Shown: in pieces, positions 1-7,467 of the stretch
Position numbering within the stretch: position 1 is the first letter of the stretch
Layout of the letters: every line of letters begins with the position of its first letter
Source of the DNA: Planococcus donghaensis MPA1U2
GTDB lineage: Bacteria; Bacillota; Bacilli; Bacillales_A; Planococcaceae
NCBI RefSeq assembly: GCF_000189395.1
Contig: NZ_AEPB01000032.1
Coordinates: 186,001 to 250,000 of the forward strand
DNA: 64,000 nucleotides
Direction of reading: 5' to 3'
The notes under the pieces: generated by a model
Databases searched by the model: none
Seen by the model: only the letters and a program-made list of their open reading frames with translations
What the model was told of the DNA's origin: nothing
Position numbers and translations under genes: made by a program

Positions 1-1
1 G

Positions 2-256
2 ATTCTTGGCCTTGGCGGTTTAATCTTTATGATAGGTGTAGCTCAAGGGATGTATTTTAATCACCGTCGATTTTGGATTCAGCAAAAAACTGACGGCACC
101 ATTTTACTAGCCGGTCATACCAACAAAAACTGGTTCGGCTTGAAAAAAGATTTAAACCAAGTTGTTGAATATGCATCATTGCCCGCATACACAGATCAGC
201 AAGATGAAATCGATAAACAAGAGAAAGCGGAAAAGGAAGGTGAAGTATTGTCATGA
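2..256 (+). CDS. resB: ResB, cytochrome c biogenesis protein, C-terminal end (partial)
   Basis: This is the last 84 residues of a protein that begins before the window. It opens with a hydrophobic segment ([14 protein letters not shown]), followed by a cytoplasmic tail rich in charged residues. Together with the next gene this matches ResB/Ccs1, the membrane partner of ResC/CcsB in system II cytochrome c maturation, which delivers haem to apocytochromes on the outer face of the membrane. The stop overlaps the next start (ATGA), as in a translationally coupled operon. The assignment rests mainly on context and on the remembered B. subtilis order resA-resB-resC. Confidence 0.82.
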   Translation: MLGLGGLIFMIGVAQGMYFNHRRFWIQQKTDGTILLAGHTNKNWFGLKKDLNQVVEYASLPAYTDQQDEIDKQEKAEKEGEVLS

Positions 257-1437
257 CGTTAGCTGAAATAAGTTCAAATTTATTATATGTAGCCTTTGTC
301 GCTTATCTTATTGCAACATTTATTTTTGGGGGAGCGGTTAAAGGAAATAAAGAAGGTACGTTTAAATCTGAATCGCGATGGGGTAAAGTGGCTATTACGA
401 TTACTCTAATTGGCTTTGCTGCCAATCTTGGTTATTTCTTTACGAGATGGGGAGCAACTGGCCATGCGCCACTTAGTAATATGTTCGAGTTTACAACGGC
501 ATTCGGGATGACGTTAGTGGGCGGATTTATCATTTTGTATTTCTTGTACAAAACGCCTGTATTGGGTATGATCGTCTTGCCTGTTGCTTTGTTAATCATC
601 GCATTTGCTAGCATGTTCCCAAGCGAAGTGAGTCCACTTATTCCAGCGCTTCAAACAAACTGGTTAGCGATTCATGTCAGCACAGTGGTTATTGCAGAAG
701 GAATTTTAGCAATCAGTGCAGCAGCTGGTTTGATTTATTTATTAAAAGTAGTAGATCTTACGAAAAAATCTAAGCAACGTATGGGTTTAGAAGCTATTAT
801 GTATTCGCTTGTGTTAGTACTTGGATTTGTCATCGCAAGTAGCTTTTTCTCCCTAACAGGATATGAAGCTGAATTTACTTATGTAGATAAAGAAGCCAAA
901 GATGCCGCTGTGACATACACAATGCCACCAATTTTCGGCATGAACGAGTATGTTGCTTTAACGGATGACGCTATGACACCACTTGTCGAAATGCCTGCGA
1001 TTGTTCATGCAGGAAAATTGACAACTGTTACATGGTCAATTCTATTCGGTACGGTTCTTTATTGGTTGATTCGTTTGGTTTTCAGAAAACGGATTGCCGC
1101 GATTCTAAAACCATTTGTTAAAAACGTCAACATCCAATTGATGGATGAAATCGGTTATCGTGCTGTAATTATTGGTTTCCCAGTGTTTACATTGGGTGCG
1201 TTAATATTCGCCATGATTTGGGCGCAAATTGCTTGGTCTCGTTTCTGGGGCTGGGACCCGAAAGAAGTATGGGCTTTAATCACATGGTTATTCTATGCTG
1301 CATACTTGCATTTACGTTTAGGCAAAGGGTGGCAAGGTGAAAAATCTGCATGGTTAGCTGTGCTGGGCTTTATCATCATCATGTTTAACTTAGTTGCAGT
1401 AAACTTAATAATCGCCGGGTTGCATTCTTACGCATAA
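253..1437 (+). CDS. ccsB: ResC/CcsB, system II cytochrome c biogenesis protein
   Basis: This is a 394-residue polytopic membrane protein of the CcmF/CcsA/CcsB haem-handling family. The tryptophan-rich signature [18 protein letters not shown] (near residues 325-342) is the WWD motif that binds haem at the outer face of the membrane. Histidines at WLAIHVS and near the C-terminus (AGLHSYA) fit the conserved haem-ligand positions. With ResB it forms the haem export and attachment synthetase for c-type cytochromes such as QcrC, encoded further along. It starts at an ATG overlapping the resB stop, with a GAAGGTG ribosome site. A strong terminator follows directly, so it ends the operon. Confidence 0.95.
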   Translation: MTLAEISSNLLYVAFVAYLIATFIFGGAVKGNKEGTFKSESRWGKVAITITLIGFAANLGYFFTRWGATGHAPLSNMFEFTTAFGMTLVGGFIILYFLYKTPVLGMIVLPVALLIIAFASMFPSEVSPLIPALQTNWLAIHVSTVVIAEGILAISAAAGLIYLLKVVDLTKKSKQRMGLEAIMYSLVLVLGFVIASSFFSLTGYEAEFTYVDKEAKDAAVTYTMPPIFGMNEYVALTDDAMTPLVEMPAIVHAGKLTTVTWSILFGTVLYWLIRLVFRKRIAAILKPFVKNVNIQLMDEIGYRAVIIGFPVFTLGALIFAMIWAQIAWSRFWGWDPKEVWALITWLFYAAYLHLRLGKGWQGEKSAWLAVLGFIIIMFNLVAVNLIIAGLHSYA

Positions 1438-1442
1438 CAAGC

Positions 1443-1476
1443 AGGCCTTTTCCGGTAACGGAAAAGGCCTTTTATT
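1443..1476 (+). terminator. Rho-independent terminator after ccsB
   Basis: A 12-bp stem AGGCCTTTTCCG/CGGAAAAGGCCT with a GTAA tetraloop is followed by TTTATTTT. It separates the res cytochrome genes from resDE. Confidence 0.9.
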
Positions 1477-1510
1477 TTGGTCTAGTCTTCAACGCACGCT
1501 TACACTTTTC

Positions 1511-1539
1511 TTTATTTTTAATAAGGTTATCGGTACAAT
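1511..1539 (+). promoter_or_regulatory. Possible sigma-A promoter for resDE
   Basis: TACAAT (1534-1539) lies 17 bp after a weak -35 TTTATT (1511-1516), about 33 bases before the resD start and beyond the upstream terminator. The -10 is good and the -35 is poor. Confidence 0.4.
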
Positions 1540-1572
1540 GAGACATAACAGTAGAAAGTTGGAGGGGTTAGG

Positions 1573-2289
1573 ATGTCAGAGGAAATTACGGTTTTAGTAG
1601 TAGACGATGAGGAACGAATTCGGCGATTGTTAAAAATGTATTTAGAGCGAGAAGGATATGTAGTGGAAGAAGCTGAAAATGGCGTTCAAGCATTAGATAT
1701 GGCACTTGAAAAAGACTATCATTGTATCTTGCTTGATCTGATGATGCCTGAAAAAGATGGCGTTGCTGTTGCTACAGAATTACGCGAAACGAAAATGACA
1801 CCGATTATTATGCTCACTGCTAAAGGAGAAGAAGCTAACCGAGTGGAAGGCTTTGAAGCTGGAGCAGATGATTACATTGTAAAACCATTTAGCCCGAGAG
1901 AAGTGGTTTTACGAGTTAAAGCGATATTGAGACGTTCAGCTGCGTATTCACCAATTTCCAATTCAACGGCTTCAAAAGACTTGGTAGTTTTCCCACACTT
2001 GACCATCGATCACGATGCTCACCGTGTCACTGCTGATGGTGTAGAAGTGAACTTAACACCAAAAGAATACGAATTATTGTACTTTTTAGCTAAAGCACCG
2101 GATAAAGTGTTTGACCGTGAGCATTTACTAAAAGAAGTATGGCATTACGACTTTTTCGGTGATTTACGTACAGTAGATACGCACGTCAAACGGTTGCGTG
2201 AAAAACTAAACCGCGTATCCGAATCGGCTGCTAAGATGATTGTTACTGTATGGGGCGTTGGCTATAAATTTGAGGTTGGCAATGAATAG
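1573..2289 (+). CDS. resD: ResD, OmpR-type response regulator of respiration
   Basis: This 238-residue response regulator activates genes for aerobic and anaerobic respiration and cytochrome synthesis in Bacillus relatives. The receiver domain (about 1-120) shows the acidic pair DDEER, the phosphoacceptor Asp in LLDLMMPEKDG and the switch lysine in IVKPF. A winged-helix DNA-binding domain (about 140-235) has TPKEYELLYFLA and the recognition region VDTHVKRLREKL. The ribosome site GGAGGGG precedes the ATG. The sensor kinase ResE follows with an 8-base overlap, so the two are translationally coupled. Confidence 0.95.
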   Translation: MSEEITVLVVDDEERIRRLLKMYLEREGYVVEEAENGVQALDMALEKDYHCILLDLMMPEKDGVAVATELRETKMTPIIMLTAKGEEANRVEGFEAGADDYIVKPFSPREVVLRVKAILRRSAAYSPISNSTASKDLVVFPHLTIDHDAHRVTADGVEVNLTPKEYELLYFLAKAPDKVFDREHLLKEVWHYDFFGDLRTVDTHVKRLREKLNRVSESAAKMIVTVWGVGYKFEVGNE

Positions 2290-4063
2290 AATATGGAATA
2301 GTGTTGTCGGGAAGCTTTGGATTACGATCCTGCTTCTCGTTTCCTTTGTCCTTTTTATTGTGACCGTTCTGCTTTTGGAGTTTCTAGGGAACTATCACAG
2401 TCAAACTGTGGAAGAAGCGTTGAATAGTGAAGCAAATATGATTGCGAATATTTTTAATGAACATGAAGAAGTAGTGAATTCATTGGAAATCATTGGTGAC
2501 ATAATCGGTGCAGAGACAAATGCAGTCATCGCTGAAGAACCATATGAAAGTAGCTATTATATTCATGATGGATTAAATGGTGCAAAAACACGAGAAGAAA
2601 TATTAAATGAACCCGTGTTTCAAAAAGTGTTTGAATCAGACGAAACGGTGATGAAAGAAATGCTTTTGCCTTCGTTAACTGAACAAAATCGTCTGGAGTC
2701 TTATATTGTCTTGGCCAGTCCCTTAAAGACAGGTGAAGAAGAGCATGGTGTAGTATTCATTTATCAATCATTGGAAGTTATGGACCGTACGGCGGAACGA
2801 ACAACCAATATTGTATTTTTATCAGCGTTTATCGCTCTTTTATTAACAACATTTTTCGCCTTCTTTTTATCTTCGCGAATCACATCACCTCTACGAAAAA
2901 TGCGCGAAGGTGCATTTGAATTAGCGAAGGGCAATTTTGATACGAAAGTTAGAGCCACTTCAAGTGATGAAATAGGTCAATTGGCCACGGCTTTTAATCA
3001 AATGGGTCGTCAATTAAAACATCATGTTGAAGTAATCAATCAAGAAAAAGAGCAATTATCCAGCATTTTGACATCGATGGCAGATGCGGTTATCACGTTC
3101 AATCAAGATAAAACAATCTTATTGAGCAATCCGCCAGCAGAAAAATTATTAAAGCATTGGACGATTAAAAATGATTCTGAACAGGTGAAACCTTTGCCTG
3201 CTGAACTGCTTCATATGCTTGATCATGTCATCGGATTTCAAGAAGAGATTGAAGAAGAATTGGAAATTGAAGGTGCATATTATGCCATTAATTTCAGCCC
3301 GCTATATAGTGGGGAATCGATTCGCGGAGCTGTTGCTGTTTTGCATAATATGACTGAGCAGCATCGTTTAGAGAAGCTTCGGGAAGATTTTATCGCCAAC
3401 GTATCACATGAATTGCGGACACCTATAGCTATGCTTCAAGGTTATAGCGAAGCGCTCTTAGATGATGTTGGTGCTACAGAAGAAGAGCGTCGTGAAATGA
3501 CGAAAATCATCTATGAAGAATCACAAAGGATGGGTCGTTTAGTCACGGACTTATTAAACTTAGCCCGTTTAGAATCAGGACATATGCGCCTTTATAAAGA
3601 AATTGTTCAACTAAACAGCTCTATTGAACGGATGACACTTAAGTTTTCTCAAATTGCAAAAGAAAACGGGGTTCAATTGTCTTTCGAAACGACTGTTGAT
3701 GATTGGGCGGCAACTGAGATTGATGAAGATCGCATAGAACAAGTGATGACGAATCTAATCGATAACGCCATCCGCCATACACCTGAAGAAGGGCAAGTAG
3801 TCGTTCGTGTCGAACAACAAAAAGAGTACGCGAAGATTTCGATCAATGATAACGGAATTGGCATTTCAAAAGAAGACTTGGAATTTGTATTTGAACGTTT
3901 CTACAAGGCCAATAAGGCTAGAACGCTTGGAAAAGGTGGAACGGGTCTTGGTTTAGCGATAGCGAGTAATATAATCCAAGCTCATGAAGGTGAAATTTAT
4001 GCAGAAAGTATTGTTGGGCAAGGCACTTCTTTTGTTTTCTTATTGCCTTTAAAGGATATGTAA
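2282..4063 (+). CDS. resE: ResE, membrane sensor histidine kinase
   Basis: This is a 593-residue kinase that phosphorylates ResD. In order it has a transmembrane helix near residues 10-35, an extracytoplasmic sensor loop, a second transmembrane helix (VFLSAFIALLLTTFFAFFLS), a HAMP linker, a PAS domain (SILTSMADAVITF), a HisKA domain with the phosphoacceptor in VSHELRTP, and a HATPase domain with N box NLIDNAIRHT, DNGIGI and GTGLGLAIA. The reading frame is open further upstream, but the ATG at 2282 (MNRIWNSV) just inside the resD end gives the expected short cytoplasmic N-terminus. Confidence 0.94.
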   Translation: MNRIWNSVVGKLWITILLLVSFVLFIVTVLLLEFLGNYHSQTVEEALNSEANMIANIFNEHEEVVNSLEIIGDIIGAETNAVIAEEPYESSYYIHDGLNGAKTREEILNEPVFQKVFESDETVMKEMLLPSLTEQNRLESYIVLASPLKTGEEEHGVVFIYQSLEVMDRTAERTTNIVFLSAFIALLLTTFFAFFLSSRITSPLRKMREGAFELAKGNFDTKVRATSSDEIGQLATAFNQMGRQLKHHVEVINQEKEQLSSILTSMADAVITFNQDKTILLSNPPAEKLLKHWTIKNDSEQVKPLPAELLHMLDHVIGFQEEIEEELEIEGAYYAINFSPLYSGESIRGAVAVLHNMTEQHRLEKLREDFIANVSHELRTPIAMLQGYSEALLDDVGATEEERREMTKIIYEESQRMGRLVTDLLNLARLESGHMRLYKEIVQLNSSIERMTLKFSQIAKENGVQLSFETTVDDWAATEIDEDRIEQVMTNLIDNAIRHTPEEGQVVVRVEQQKEYAKISINDNGIGISKEDLEFVFERFYKANKARTLGKGGTGLGLAIASNIIQAHEGEIYAESIVGQGTSFVFLLPLKDM

Positions 4064-4084
4064 CTTTTCAGTTTCAAAGACGAC
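4059..4084 (+). promoter_or_regulatory. Candidate ECF (SigX-type) autoregulatory promoter
   Basis: TGTAAC (4059-4064) and CGAC (4081-4084) are separated by 16 bases, overlap the resE stop, and sit just before the sigX ribosome site. TGTAAC...CGAC is the B. subtilis SigX promoter pattern as I recall it. sigX is known to autoregulate there, so a self-activating promoter is inferred. Confidence 0.65.
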
Positions 4085-4109
4085 TAATCTAAAGGACGGA
4101 GGGAGTATA

Positions 4110-4643
4110 TTGAAGGACTCCGTTTTCCATCGGCTGTACGATGAGTATCACCAAGATGTTTTTCAATTTTTAATTTATCTGGTGAAAAACAGGCATCTAG
4201 CAGAAGATTTGATGCAAGAAGTTTATATTCGGGCTTTTCGCGCTTATGATCGATTTGAAGGAAGAAGCTCTGAGAAAACATGGCTTTTTTCAATTGCGAA
4301 AAATGTGGCAATTGATCATTTCCGAAAAGCGGCAGTTCGTTCTAAACATTCGATGGAGTATTTTGATTGGGAAACCCAACAATTAGTTTCGTCGGAAAAA
4401 CTTCCAGAAGAAGTTTCGTTGTTAAACGAAGATAAAATATTTTTATACAAGGCATTAGACAGCTGTACAGGAGATCAAAAAATGGTCGTTATTATGCGGT
4501 TTTTTCAGGACTTGTCAATCTCAGAAACCGCCGAAGTGCTAGCTTGGACTGAAGGAAAAGTAAAAACAACCCAGCATCGTGCGATAAAGGCATTGCGCGA
4601 AAAATTAATAGCTAGGGAAGGGGGAGATGGAAATGCCGAATAA
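4110..4643 (+). CDS. sigX: SigX, ECF RNA polymerase sigma factor
   Basis: This is a 177-residue extracytoplasmic-function sigma factor. Region 2 spans about residues 10-75 (DLMQEVYIRAFRAYDRFEG then WLFSIAKNVAIDHFRK). Region 4 spans about 120-172 (MVVIMRFFQDLSISETAEVL, then a helix-turn-helix ending RAIKALREKL). It starts at a TTG behind a strong GGACGGAGGG ribosome site. In B. subtilis SigX controls cell-surface charge modification and responds to envelope-active peptides. The next gene encodes a membrane protein fitting its anti-sigma factor, and the two overlap by about 11 bases. Confidence 0.88.
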   Translation: MKDSVFHRLYDEYHQDVFQFLIYLVKNRHLAEDLMQEVYIRAFRAYDRFEGRSSEKTWLFSIAKNVAIDHFRKAAVRSKHSMEYFDWETQQLVSSEKLPEEVSLLNEDKIFLYKALDSCTGDQKMVVIMRFFQDLSISETAEVLAWTEGKVKTTQHRAIKALREKLIAREGGDGNAE

Positions 4644-5835
4644 CAAATGGACCGATGAATCTATCGAAGATTTGTTGAAGGATTTCCCCGCGATAAAGGA
4701 TAGCCGGCCAAAAGAAAAAGTTTACAATAAGTTGATTCAAAAAGAGCCGGTCCGTAAACGCCCAAACAGATGGCTACCGCTACTTGTCGCGGCATTGGCA
4801 TTTATCGCCGTTGGACTGTTGGTCTCCTCCATTATCAATCAAAATGGCATCGACTCTGCTCAAAACAGTGAAAGCTCTGCTGATAATTCGAACGACGGGG
4901 CAGAGATGAAGGCTCAGGAAAGTGTAGATGAACAAGAAGGATTACCTGCAGCTGAAGAGTCTGGAGCTGAAAGTGCAGATTCATATTCAACAGCTCAAGT
5001 AGACGGGGTATTTCGAACTGCGGTTTACGAGGAGACGATAGGTGATCAAACTTTAATGACAATAGGTATGACTGAGAATGCATTCGTTATACCGGTGTCT
5101 TTTCTAATTCCAAATGAAGAAATAACAAAAACTTTCGAAGGTTCTATGCCGACGTCTTTAGAATTGTATCAAGAATATGCAGATGACTTAGATGAAGTTG
5201 CACTAGGTTTTGATAATTATCACCCGTACGTTGGAACTTTAGAGATGACGGCTACAGGTATACGTCATGTGCTCCCGCAAGATCATCAATATGATTTGGC
5301 CTCAGCCAGTATTGGGGTATACATGAATACCATCAAAGAGACGTTTAATGATGTAGCAGAAATTGATGTTACGAATGAAGATGGTTCTCCTGCGGAATTT
5401 TCTCAAGTAGGACCGTTAGAAAAAATTATTCCGGAAGTAGAAAATCTCGCATATTATGTTTATCAAACGACTCAAGGTGAAACTTACCTTGCACCCGGCT
5501 ATGACATGCCGTTTGATTCAGCGGAAAAAGCTATTACGGCACTTGCTGAAAATCCGAACGATATATATCAAGCTACAATTCCGCAAGATTGGGAATTTCA
5601 AGTGTCAGAAACCGATAAACTTGTTCAAGTTGAATTTACGAACAATGTCGACCTAGAAACATTAGACAAAATAGAGGCAGTTCGTATGCTTGAAAGTCTA
5701 GTTCTGACAGCAGATACTTTTGGGAAAGAAGTAGTAGTGAAAGGAATGCAGCAAGAGAATTGGAACGGTTTTAATTTTAATGAGCCTATACCAATTCCAG
5801 TAGCACCTAATTTGTTAACTTGGCCATTACAATAA
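4633..5835 (+). CDS. rsiX: RsiX-like anti-sigma factor, membrane anchored
   Basis: This 400-residue protein has a short basic cytoplasmic N-terminus, one transmembrane helix (WLPLLVAALAFIAVGLLVSS, about 47-68), a Ser/Glu/Asp-rich linker, and a large extracytoplasmic domain. The N-in single-pass layout and its position after sigX match RsiX, which holds SigX at the membrane until released. The second ATG (4633) is chosen because GGAAGGGGGAG lies about 8 bases before it and only 2 before the first ATG (4627). The RsiX name rests on context and topology, because sequence conservation in this family is low. Confidence 0.75.
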   Translation: MPNNKWTDESIEDLLKDFPAIKDSRPKEKVYNKLIQKEPVRKRPNRWLPLLVAALAFIAVGLLVSSIINQNGIDSAQNSESSADNSNDGAEMKAQESVDEQEGLPAAEESGAESADSYSTAQVDGVFRTAVYEETIGDQTLMTIGMTENAFVIPVSFLIPNEEITKTFEGSMPTSLELYQEYADDLDEVALGFDNYHPYVGTLEMTATGIRHVLPQDHQYDLASASIGVYMNTIKETFNDVAEIDVTNEDGSPAEFSQVGPLEKIIPEVENLAYYVYQTTQGETYLAPGYDMPFDSAEKAITALAENPNDIYQATIPQDWEFQVSETDKLVQVEFTNNVDLETLDKIEAVRMLESLVLTADTFGKEVVVKGMQQENWNGFNFNEPIPIPVAPNLLTWPLQ

Positions 5836-5837
5836 GC

Positions 5838-5881
5838 AAAAGAAAGGTTGTAAACAAATTTGTTTACAACCTTTCTTTTTT
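5838..5881 (+). terminator. Terminator after sigX-rsiX
   Basis: A near-perfect palindrome, GAAAGGTTGTAAACA paired with TGTTTACAACCTTTC, is flanked by A and T runs. It ends the sigX operon and could work in both directions. Confidence 0.9.
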
Positions 5882-5912
5882 ATACTAATATTAGGGCATA
5901 ACAAAATATCGA

Positions 5913-6043
5913 TTCATCTTCGGGGCAGGGTGCAATTCCCTACCGGCGGTAATTGAACTCTGTTCATAAGCCCGCGAGCCGTAAAACGCAGGATTTGGTG
6001 TGATTCCAAAGCCGACAGTATAGTCTGGATGGGAGAAGGTGAA
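5913..6043 (+). ncRNA. FMN riboswitch (RFN element)
   Basis: The conserved RFN blocks are present in order: GGGGCAGGGTGCAATTCCC and CTACCGGCGGTAAT, then CCCGCGAGCC, GATTCCAAAGCCGACAGTA, and TAGTCTGGATGGGAGAAGGTG. The closing P1 stem pairs TCATCTTC (5913-5920) with GAAGGTGA (6036-6043). It lies ahead of the riboflavin transporter gene. FMN binding would stabilise P1 and permit the downstream terminator, switching off riboflavin uptake when flavin is plentiful. The fold was read by eye, but the sequence blocks leave little doubt. Confidence 0.96.
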
Positions 6044-6099
6044 GGTGCGGACGTTTGTCGTTTACATGTAGACGGAACGCTTTTAAGTGTGCCTTTTCT

Positions 6100-6131
6100 C
6101 CCTTAAGTAATTATTGCTTAAGGGTTTTTAT
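6100..6131 (+). terminator. Riboswitch expression-platform terminator
   Basis: CCCTTAAG and CTTAAGGG form an 8-bp stem with a 9-base loop, followed by TTTTTATA. The overlapping TCTCCC (6097-6102) can instead pair with GGGAGA (6031-6036) in the aptamer's 3' strand, a mutually exclusive antiterminator. Confidence 0.88.
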
Positions 6132-6188
6132 ATGTAAATGCGGAGTCTAAATCTTTCTTCTGGTGAATCACGACAAGGAGAGAGGAAT

Positions 6189-6770
6189 ATGAAGAACAAA
6201 AAGTTACAAACAATGATCGCGATTGGGATGTTAAGCAGTATTTCTTTTATATTGATGCTTTTTAACTTTCCACTACCTGCACTACCTGCTTTTTTGAAAG
6301 TAGATTTTAGTGATGTACCGGCTTTAATCGCCGCTATTACAATGGGGCCAGTTGCAGGGATTTTAGTAGCCTTCTTTAAAAATGTGTTAGATTGGTTGTT
6401 TGCAGGTAGTCCAACAGGAGTTCCGGTTGGCCATATGGCAAATTTCGTAACAAGCTTATTGTTTATTTTGCCAGTTTATTTTATCTATCAAAAAGTGGCA
6501 ACTAAAAAAGGAATGGCTTTTGGATTAACGATCGGAACATTGTCGATGGCAATCGGCATGAGTATTTTAAATTATGTTGTTTTCCTACCGATGTACACAT
6601 ATTTCCTTAACATGCCACCAACAACTGGTGACGCATTATTCGGAATGATCGTTTTAGGAATACTCCCTTTTAACATAATCAAAGGCGTTCTTTTAACCGC
6701 AGTAGTCTTGCTCATGTTCAGCAGCATGCACACGTGGATTGAAAAACAAAGAACCTACTATTTATCATAA
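6189..6770 (+). CDS. ribU: RibU, riboflavin-binding S component of an ECF transporter
   Basis: This is a 193-residue integral membrane protein with about six hydrophobic helices. It has the RibU-type segment DFSDVPALIAAITMGP followed by AGILVAFFKNVLDWLFAGS, and captures riboflavin for import with the shared EcfA-EcfA'-EcfT module. The FMN riboswitch immediately upstream strongly supports this substrate. An upstream in-frame ATG exists, but the ATG at 6189 has the ribosome site AAGGAGAGAGG at good spacing and a typical N-terminus (MKNKKLQ). Confidence 0.94.
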   Translation: MKNKKLQTMIAIGMLSSISFILMLFNFPLPALPAFLKVDFSDVPALIAAITMGPVAGILVAFFKNVLDWLFAGSPTGVPVGHMANFVTSLLFILPVYFIYQKVATKKGMAFGLTIGTLSMAIGMSILNYVVFLPMYTYFLNMPPTTGDALFGMIVLGILPFNIIKGVLLTAVVLLMFSSMHTWIEKQRTYYLS

Positions 6771-6778
6771 ATGATATA

Positions 6779-6900
6779 GAAAAGCGTAAGTGCCTGGTCA
6801 GCTCTGACAGGCATAAGGAGACCCAGCAGCGTGGCGTTCTTTGCCACTCTGTTGGGTTGACTTATGTCCCGAAGAGCTAGGCACTGGAGTCTAGACAAAG
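6779..6900. repeat. Long imperfect palindromic element, copy A
   Basis: A head GAAAAGCGTAA and a tail TGGAGTCTAGACAAAG enclose nested stems: GTGCCT/AGGCAC (6790-6795/6879-6884), AGCTCT/AGAGCT (6800-6805/6873-6878), CATAAG/CTTATG (6812-6817/6861-6866), ACCCAGCAG/CTGTTGGGT (6821-6829/6849-6857) and GTGGC/GCCAC (6831-6835/6843-6847). It lies between the convergent ribU and fer genes and has no credible reading frame. I recall similar elements scattered in Bacillales genomes but cannot verify this here. Confidence 0.85.
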
Positions 6901-7022
6901 AAAAGCGTAACTAGCCGTGTAGATTCGACGGGCATAAAACGCTCTGGCGAAGCGGCGTGTTTATAGCCGCACAGCCAGAGTGAGTTATGACCCAAGAATC
7001 TGGCTAGTGGAGTCTAGACAAA
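6900..7022. repeat. Long imperfect palindromic element, copy B (covarying)
   Basis: It has the same head and tail as copy A and the same order of stems, with different paired sequences: CTAGCC/GGCTAG (6911-6916/7002-7007), AGATTC/GAATCT (6921-6926/6996-7001), CATAA/TTATG (6933-6937/6985-6989), CGCTCTGGC/GCCAGAGTG (6940-6948/6974-6982) and GCGGC/GCCGC (6952-6956/6966-6970). The double-sided changes relative to copy A show that pairing, not primary sequence, is kept. Confidence 0.85.
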
Positions 7023-7059
7023 GAAAAGCGTAAGTGCCTGGTCAGCTCTGACAGGCATA
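7023..7059. repeat. Truncated 5' half of the palindromic element, copy C
   Basis: These 37 bases are identical to the first 37 of copy A (6779-6815) and then stop, running into the shared ribU/fer terminator. The partner strands of the outer stems are missing, so this is a broken or decayed copy. Confidence 0.85.
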
Positions 7060-7065
7060 TATAAA

Positions 7066-7106
7066 AGAAGGCGTTCTGGGATATTCCCAGAACGCCTTCT
7101 TTTTTA
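7066..7106. terminator. Bidirectional terminator between ribU and fer
   Basis: A 15-bp perfect stem AGAAGGCGTTCTGGG/CCCAGAACGCCTTCT with loop ATATT is flanked by AAAA on the left and TTTTTT on the right. It can therefore end transcripts from both convergent genes. Confidence 0.92.
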
Positions 7107-7109
7107 AAA

Positions 7110-7397
<288 letters not shown>

Positions 7398-7413
7398 TTA
7401 TACTATCGTATTT

Positions 7414-7442
7414 ATTCTAAAGGTGTTTGAGTAGTTTTTCAA
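7414..7442 (-). promoter_or_regulatory. Sigma-A promoter for fer
   Basis: On the minus strand TTGAAA (7442-7437) and TAGAAT (7419-7414) are spaced by 17 bases, about 50 bases ahead of the chosen fer start. Confidence 0.55.
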
Positions 7443-7467
7443 CCTAAAACCGCTAGGGGGTACAAGC

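Noticed and set aside
2240..2281. Upstream start of resE giving an extra 14 residues
   Set aside because: The extension lies within resD coding sequence in another frame and lacks a ribosome site; the ATG at 2282 gives the expected kinase N-terminus.
6771..7065. Tandem palindromes as a CRISPR array
   Set aside because: The units are about 122 bases, self-complementary throughout and covarying, with no short direct repeats separated by unique spacers.
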